64,000 bases of DNA from Hypomyces perniciosus (taxonomy: Eukaryota; Ascomycota; Sordariomycetes; Hypocreales; Hypocreaceae): NCBI GenBank assembly GCA_008477525.1, contig SPDT01000001.1:2232001-2296000 (forward strand), in the 5' to 3' direction. The position numbers were made by a program, and so were the translations under genes. Below the pieces are notes generated by a model, which ran no database searches, was not told the origin of the DNA, and saw nothing but the letters and a program-made list of their open reading frames with translations. This document shows, in pieces, positions 56,733-64,000 of this stretch. Position 1 is the first letter of the stretch, and each line of letters opens with the position of its first letter.

Positions 56733-59700
56733 TGTCACGGCACCGAGCATGACGCGATGTTGACGCCCTGTCACGTAAGCCCCCGGTCACGTGACCAGGC
56801 CCTAACACATTACATTCCTAGCCATAGCTTTCTATAAAAGCCTTAAGGCTTTCCTACTCTCTATAGTATAACAATAATATTTACCTCAACCTGCCTTTTT
56901 ATACTATAATAGTTTATATTATCCCTTAGCTTAGCTGCACTATCGCAAGGTATATATTTAATTAATTATAAATTCCCCTTTATTCCTCAACCTGTAATAA
57001 TGCCTTTGTAGCCTAGCCTTTATCCTTTAAACTTTATATATATATAAAATTAATTATAAATAAAATAAATATAAATACCTTAAACTTTACTTTATAGCTT
57101 AATTTAGCTTAATAAACTATAATTTTAATTATAAAATTAATCCTTTTTTTTAAACAAACTTTATAAAAGTCTACTATTAATAATAATTATATATATTTAA
57201 TAAATGTAATTATTAAAGATAACCTTTATTATGAATTCTGCCTCTTTAATTAAAAAAAAAGCCTAGTTTCATAAAAAAAAAATAAAGTTTTAAATAAGAA
57301 ATCGTAAATCAAATAGCTAAAAATTAAAACTTTAAAGTATAAATTAAAGTTTAAGTTAAAACTTTAAATATAGCTTTATTATTAAACTTTAAAAATAATA
57401 ATTTATTTGGCTACTATTAAATTAAGAACTTTAAATAAGTTAATACTAAATAACAAACTATTATTAAATATTAATAAAAATATATTAATTAATATTTTTA
57501 AATTAATATTACTTTTATATATAATTAATTAATTTTTTTTAAATTTAAAAAGATTTTATATATTATAAGCCTTTTAAAAAGAAATATATATTAAGTGCCA
57601 TAACAAAACTTTAATATTATTATTAAAGATTTTAATAACTGTATTTAATAGTATTAAAACATTAATATAATACTTTTTATTAATTTTAATAGACAATGTA
57701 AAATGATTAATTTATTTTAAAAAGTATTATAATTATTTAATAATTTATATATATTAAATAAGCCTTGTTAAAACTTTATAATAAAGTTATTTATATTAAA
57801 TAATGAATATAGTAAAACTATTAAATAAATAATAAAGACTTTAAAAATAAAAGTGTTTTAAAAGTTTATTAATATTATAAAAATTTAAATAATTAAATTA
57901 AATAAATTTAATTTTATTAAATAGTATTAACTTTATTAAATTATGTATAATAAGGTTTAAAAAGGTATTTATTATAATACCTTGTATATTACATAAATTA
58001 ATTAACATTAATAAAGTTATTAATAATAGCAGTATTAATATTAATAGTAAAATTATTAATATTAATAAAATAATTAAACTACTGCTTTAATATTAATTAA
58101 TAATTTAATATAGTTAAATACTATATATACTTTATTACTTTACCTTTAAATCTTTTATAAAAAATATATTATTAAAAGACTTTATTTTTATTATAAAGAA
58201 ATAAACTATAGTTTGAATAAATATAATAAAAAGAAGCAGTTTAATATATATTAAAAAAGTCTATATTAAATATAAAATTGAAATCGCTAAATTTAGCTAT
58301 ATTAGCTATCTTTTAATTTAATAGTATTCTAAACCTAATAATAAAATAGCTTAATAAAGTATAATAACTAAACTTTAATAGTATATTAATATTACTTATA
58401 ATATTTAATTAATTTATAAATTTAAGCTTTAAATAATATACCTCCTTTAAATATTAATAAGAATAATAATGATAGTATTATTTTATTAATCTTTAATTTA
58501 CTTTAATTTAGCTAGCTTTATTTATTAAAAACCTAAATTTAATTTATAAATTAAAAAGAAATAACCTTTATTAAAAGTTATAAATAAAAATTAACTATAC
58601 ATAAAACTATTATTTTAAAATAAATTTATTATTATTCTTTTAATTAAAAACCTTTTAAATTATATATTTTATAAACTTCAATATTAAATTAAAATTACTA
58701 TATAACGTGTCAATATAATAAAATTAGTAATAAAAAATATAAGTATAAATAATCTTAAATTAAATATATATAAACTTATTATTTACTTTTATAATTTATA
58801 GTGAATAATGCAAAGGAAAACCTTTATTAAAATTATTACTATTACTTTTTAATATATTACTTTTATAAAATTAAACTAAACTTTAAAATTAAAAAATATA
58901 TTTAAATATAGTAAATATATAAATACTAGCAGCTATAAATTTTATTACTGTTTATTATTAACTATATATTTATGCAATAGATGTAACTTAAAAGGAAATT
59001 AATTAAATTATTAAAATTAAAAAGTTAATACTTATTATTTTATAAAAGCTTTTAAATCAACTTTTTTAATAAATATTTATAAAGTAAAACGACTATATTA
59101 AAATGAAAATAATGTTAATAAAAAATATATATAACTTTATTAATAAATATTATTCTTTAATATAATTAAAAGAAATTATAACTGTTAATGTAAAGAAATT
59201 TATAGTAAAGAAACTTAAATTTAATAAATTAAATATTTTTAAAAAAAACTACTATTTTAGCTATATAACCTATATAACGCTTTTTTATTAAAAATAGTAA
59301 ATAAGCTTCTTTTATAATAGGCTTAAAACTATAAAATTAAGATATTATTAGGAAAAGACTTTTTGTATTAAAAGAATAAGCTATTTTTATTTAATAAACT
59401 GCAGGTAATAAAAGAATAATTGAATAATAATTTAATAACAGAATTTATTTATAAATTATAAATATAATATACTATTCCCCTTTATTTAACTGTAAACTAA
59501 AAGGTAGTATTTATATTTATTAAAACTATTAAAAGTTAAATATTATTACTATTAAAAACTAATACCTATTATTATTAATTTAAAAAACCTCTAATGCCTT
59601 AAACTATATAAATGTATATATAAAACTTAATATTATTACTATATTTAATAACCTTTATATTATTAAAAGGGATATATAAAAATAGTATTTATTATAAAGT

Positions 59701-62700
59701 TTAGCCTTTTTAAAATATTAATTATACTTTTTAGCCTTTATAATATATTTACTATATTTTAATATTATTAAACATAAATTTAAAATAATAAAAATAAAAT
59801 ACTTTAAGTGAATTATTATTTTAAAAAGATTAAAAATAAGTTTTAACAAAGTTAAAGCTATATTAAATTAGTAATTATTTATAAAAGTAAAAGATTTACA
59901 AAAATTCTTTAACTTTATAAATTTCTATTACTATTTTATTCAAAAATACTTTAAAATAGCTATATTATTAAATAAACTGTTAAAAAAGAATTAACTATAT
60001 ATTTAAAGAAAGAAATAGTCAAAAGCCTTTAACCTAATTAAATATACCTTTAAATTAACTTTAATCCTAGCCTTTTTAACTATAATAAATAAATAGTCTT
60101 TAAAATTAATACCTTTAATTAAATATTAAATAGTATTTTATTACAGTATCATAACAAAAGTATTCTATACTTAATTATATTCTTTTTTATAAAATATAAT
60201 ATTTAAAAATATAATTATAAAATTTATAATAAAAAACTCTTAACTATTATTAAAGTAATAAAAAAATAATACTTGAAATTACAAAGTTTATAAAAGTTTA
60301 ATATTATTATAGACTATACAAACTTTCAATAGTTTACTTTATTTAAAGCTTTAAATTAATAGTAAATCTAATAGTTTAAATTCCTTTCTAGCTTTAACTT
60401 TTATATTATTTACTAATTTAACTTTAAAGCTATAAAGCTTAATACTTTAAATAAAAAAGTAAACAATAAGCCTATAAAATTAAACCCTTTTAAAATTAAA
60501 TTAAAAATAGGCAATATACTATACTTTCATACAATTCTTTTAACTTTAAAGTTTAAATAATATTTTAAAAAAAAGTTTTATTAAATATACAACTATCTAT
60601 AAAAGCTGCCTTTATAGCTGTAATAATACTTATAGAAAATAAATTAATTAATAATTTAATTATAGTAATATTGATATATATAAATAGTGTATTGTCCTTT
60701 TTCTTTCCTTCCTTCCCTTTTTCCCTCTTTATCTACACTTTATATATTAAATAGTAGCAATCTAAGCGTTTTTCAATCGCAAGACCTTTATACATGCACC
60801 ATACTGGCAACTACACTAGCAACTACAAGTAACTATTTCAGTATTTCCTTCTAGCAAGCAAGAAAGCCTCTGCAAACAAAAATATCAGCCAATTAACCTA
60901 TTAACCAAACCACCAAACTAAATCGCTAAACTAAACCGCATTAATCCTAGTTTTTACTGTTTCCCTTACAAGACTATGCCGCTTCTAAAACAATTTATAG
61001 CTATTCCTTTTACTAAACTTTACAGCTATTTCTTTATTAAACAATATTCCTTTTATAATTTTCCTTAAATGTAATTTAATTAATTTCGCAATAAATACAT
61101 TAAATCAATCTAATTAGCCAGCAGCCTAGCTAAGCTAACACAAATAATAATATCTAAAACAGCTATATTATTTAAATTATTAACGCTAAACCTATAAATT
61201 AGATAAAACACTCTTTAAATCGCGGAATTAACTATTTTATTATCTTTAGACCCTATATTAACCAAAATAGCCAAAATAGCTAAATTAATACTTAACAGTT
61301 TAATGCATTTATCCAGTGTAGTAGCCTTAACTATAATAATACAATACTATTTAGTATAAATTAAAACATAAATGCATTATTAGCCTGGCAAAGACCCTAG
61401 TTTAAAGGCAACGCGTTTAAATGTATATTCCAGCTAGCCAGCCTAGTTAATTACTTAAAGTCTATATTAATTTCTAATAAAACCTAAAGGGTTATTATAT
61501 ATCCAGCCATTAAATTTAACGTAGCCACCTTTAACTGAAAGATATAAAGTAAAGGAACCAAGACCTGGACCAATTTAACTAATTCAACCAATTTAACCAA
61601 TTTAACCTAGAAAACCCTAATCAATATAATCAATTCAATCCTAACCAATTCAATTATAAAAACCTTAACCAGCTAGATTAATTTAACCTTAAAGATCCAA
61701 ATCTATTTAACTTACTTAATTAGCCTAATCCCGAAAACCTTAACCAGCTCAGCCTTAATCAACTTAATCTATACTATAACCTTAATGAAGAATTTATCCC
61801 TAATAATAGTTAAAAATGCAAAAATAGCTATAATCTAAATCCTAATCTTAATCTCTATAAATATAAATATAATAATAAAATAGATCAGGATTACTATAGT
61901 AATAAAAGCTATAGCAGTTAAAGGAATTTAAGGATAGATTATTTTTTATTTAAAGAGGCGGTATTTAATATATATAAATAGTATATTATCCCCTTTTTTT
62001 CCTTCCTTCCTTCCCTTCTTCCCTCTTTATCTATACCTTATATATTAAATATATAAATAAAATAATGTAATAAAAGAAATAATAACTGTATTTTAAAATT
62101 TTAATATCTATTGATAGTTAAAATAACTTTATAAAAAACTCTAGATTATAATAAATAACTATTAAATAATAAATAATAGAATTTATTATTAAAAATAACT
62201 TTTTATTCCCTTTAATAATAAACTTTATATATAAATTTTATTTAGAAATTACTTAAATAGCCTAGTTAAATATTTAAATAAGTTTAAAACTTTAAAGTTT
62301 ATTAGCTAAATATATTAATAACTATAAATCTTGAAAGACATTAAAGTATTTATATAAGCCTATAAACGATATATTAAAATAAAGGCTATATAATCTTTAC
62401 TATAAACCTTTTTTTAACTATTACTAATCCTATTTTATATATAATTAAATATTTTTATTAATTATATTATATTACTATTTAAATTTTACTATTATAATAT
62501 TACCTATAAATATTTATTAATAATAGTTTACTACTTTATAAAAATATATTATTTTGTATTTATTACTTTACTATTAATAAAAAAGCTAATCAATATATTT
62601 ATTAATAAAATCTATTACTTTTATAGTATAGTTAATAATATTATATTAAACTGCAGTATATAATTAATAGTAAAATGTTAAAAATAACTTTTAAAGTAAT

Positions 62701-63515
62701 TAAAAGTTATATTAAAACAATTATTAGCCTTTTACTTTAAAACTAATAGCTAAACTAAAAGAATTAATATAAATATAAAATACTACTTATAAGCTTTTAT
62801 TAACTTTTATTAAAATAAGTAGGCCTATTAGCTTTTATTAATTAAATTTACTGTAAATAATATAATATCTGAAACTATTAATATATTATTATTTTTCGTT
62901 AATTATAGATTTAACTTTTGCTTAATGATAAAGCCTTTATAGCTTTACTTACTAAACCTTTTTATAGTAAAAAAAAGAGTTTTCTTATACTAATACTATT
63001 ACTAAACAATTTAAATATATTATTATATAATTAAAAGCCTTTATTAAAGCTTTAAAAGAATATAAAGAAAATATATATATAGAAAAGGAGGTATTATTAA
63101 TCTATACTATTAGGCAAAAAGTCTTTATTAATATAGAAAATATAAAGATTAACTGGCTAATAAAAAAGCTAAATAATAAATAGGCAGGACTTTATAGAAT
63201 CATAAAGGTATATTTATAAACCTATATTATTAGCCTATAAAAATATAAATTTTCCTTTAGTTTTATATAACTCCTTTTTATAATTTAAAATAAGTATTTT
63301 ATTATACTTTAAATAAAAAATAATTAATACAGTTAAATTAAAAAATATTTAAAATAAAGTATTAAAAAAGGAAAGTAATATAAATAAAATATAAAAGAAA
63401 TAAGAATTTAAAGCGCTTTTAAACTATTTTAATAATAATAGATTCTATTACTTTATTAAATAAAAATACAATATTATTATATCATAACCAGCTAAAAACC
63501 TATAAAGCTAAAAGA
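56733..63515 (+). mobile_element. RIP-degraded chromodomain Ty3/gypsy retrotransposon
   Basis: An LTR-like start TGTCACGGCACC with TATA (CTATAAAAGCC) at about 56,833 is followed by stop-ridden plus-strand pol. Order: RT tail with KVKAIL, FFNFINFYYYFI, SKAFNLIKYTFK (about 59,800-60,060); RNase H with KIYNKKLLTIIKVIKK (about 60,200-60,290); integrase zinc region IYWLWILKDIKVF, AYKRYIK (about 62,220-62,400); integrase end KVFINIENIKINW, IKKLNNKQAGLYRIIKVY (about 63,110-63,215); chromodomain FYYFIK..YNIIIS.PAKNL (about 63,430-63,510). Trp codons are stops, and His and Cys of the zinc region read Tyr. Pol is interrupted at about 60,672-62,051 by another element. The 3' LTR is not visible. Confidence 0.8.
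60672..62051 (+). mobile_element. Nested short LTR element with Q/N-rich repetitive frame
   Basis: Direct repeats of about 82-86 bp (TGATATATATAAATAG...CCTTCCTTCCC...CTTTATCTACACTTTATATA) stand at 60672-60753 and 61966-62051. They bracket 1.2 kb that splits the gypsy pol between RNase H and integrase. The interior is less degraded. One frame at about 61,560-61,790 reads repeated FNQFNLENPNQ-like units, with TAA where CAA (Gln) would fit. No RT, protease or integrase is present, so it would be a non-autonomous, gag-like-only element. An inverted copy begins at 63517. Confidence 0.6.
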
Positions 63516-63516
63516 G

Positions 63517-64000
63517 AGTAATTAATATATAAAGTGCAGATAAAGAGGGAAAAAGGGAAGGAAAAAAGGAAAAAGATAATACACTATTTATATATATTAA
63601 ATGCCGCCTCTTTAAATAAAAAATAATCCATCTTCAGATTCCCTTAACTGCTATAGCTTCTATCACTATAGTCAGCCTAATCTATTTTATTATTATATCC
63701 ATCTTTATAAAGATTAAGATCAAGATATAGATTATAGCTATCTTTATATTTTTAACTATTATAAATAATAAATTCCTAATTAAAGTTATAATATAAATTA
63801 AGTTAATTAAGGCTAAGCTAGTTAATGTCTTCAGGATTAAGCTAATCGAGTAAATCAAATAGATCCGGATTTTCAAGGTTAAATTAATCCAGCTAATTAA
63901 AGTCTTTATAATTAAATTGGTCAGGATCGAATTAATTATATTAATCAGGGTTTTCTAGGTTAAATTAATTAAATTAATCTAGGTCTTAATTCCTTTACTC
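63517..64000 (-). mobile_element. Inverted copy of the nested short LTR element (cut by window edge)
   Basis: Minus-strand sequence from the edge to 63,517 repeats 61,500-62,050: Q/N-type repeats, then AGCTATAGCAGTTAAGGGAA, AAGAGGCGGCATTTAATATA and the pyrimidine-rich terminal repeat. The long minus-strand open frame at 63682-63876 is only the alternative phase of this repeat and is not a gene. Confidence 0.65.

Noticed and set aside
63682..63876. Open minus-strand frame of 64 codons in the AT-rich block
   Set aside because: It lies wholly in the inverted copy of the nested repeat and is an alternative phase of the Q/N-type repeat, composed almost only of Ile, Leu, Asn and Thr.

Overview
The window looks like nuclear DNA of a filamentous ascomycete (Pezizomycotina). 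Aspergillus/Penicillium relatives are my best guess, by inference only. Genes have short introns (about 49-91 nt) with GT-AG borders, secreted and chitin-active proteins are present, and HET, LINE, hAT and gypsy remnants occur. About 30 kb of extreme AT-richness carries the footprint of repeat-induced point mutation (RIP): ancestral Trp, Gln, His and Cys codons read as stops or Tyr through C-to-T and G-to-A changes.

Positions 1-33.6 kb are gene-bearing but rich in accessory DNA. In order they hold: the N-terminus of an MFS transporter cut by the window edge; a conserved hypothetical gene; a five-exon subgroup C (killer-toxin-like) chitinase with two LysM domains, a chitin-binding domain, a GH18 domain and a long Pro-rich repetitive tail; a 225-bp MITE; a secreted protein gene; a LINE 3' remnant; a broken HET-domain gene; a complete 3,418-bp hAT transposon with an 8-bp target-site duplication and an open 779-codon transposase, apparently splitting a small secreted-protein gene; a four-exon gene for a Tse2-type ADP-ribosyltransferase-like protein; a divergent GABA-shunt pair (GABA transaminase and succinate-semialdehyde dehydrogenase); a second LINE remnant; a 14-cysteine secreted peptide gene; and a type II haloacid dehalogenase gene. 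A fragment resembling a chitinase N-terminus sits at the edge of the AT-rich block.

Positions 33.7-64 kb are a RIP-degraded repeat block with no intact gene I can support. Still readable are a LINE RNase H domain (minus strand, about 37.2-37.5 kb), a repeat family in several copies, a 405-bp direct-repeat pair around an inverted-repeat pair, two SINE-like composites of about 344-bp period with Pol III A/B-box-like motifs, a GC-balanced island with a decayed ankyrin-type gene, and a chromodomain Ty3/gypsy element whose pol is interrupted by a short LTR element with a Q/N-rich repetitive reading frame. An inverted copy of that short element runs off the right edge.

The clearest functional unit is the GABA-shunt pair, which shares one short intergenic region and would turn GABA into succinate in two steps. 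The strongest accessory signals are the recent-looking hAT insertion, the Tse2-like gene and the SINE-like units.
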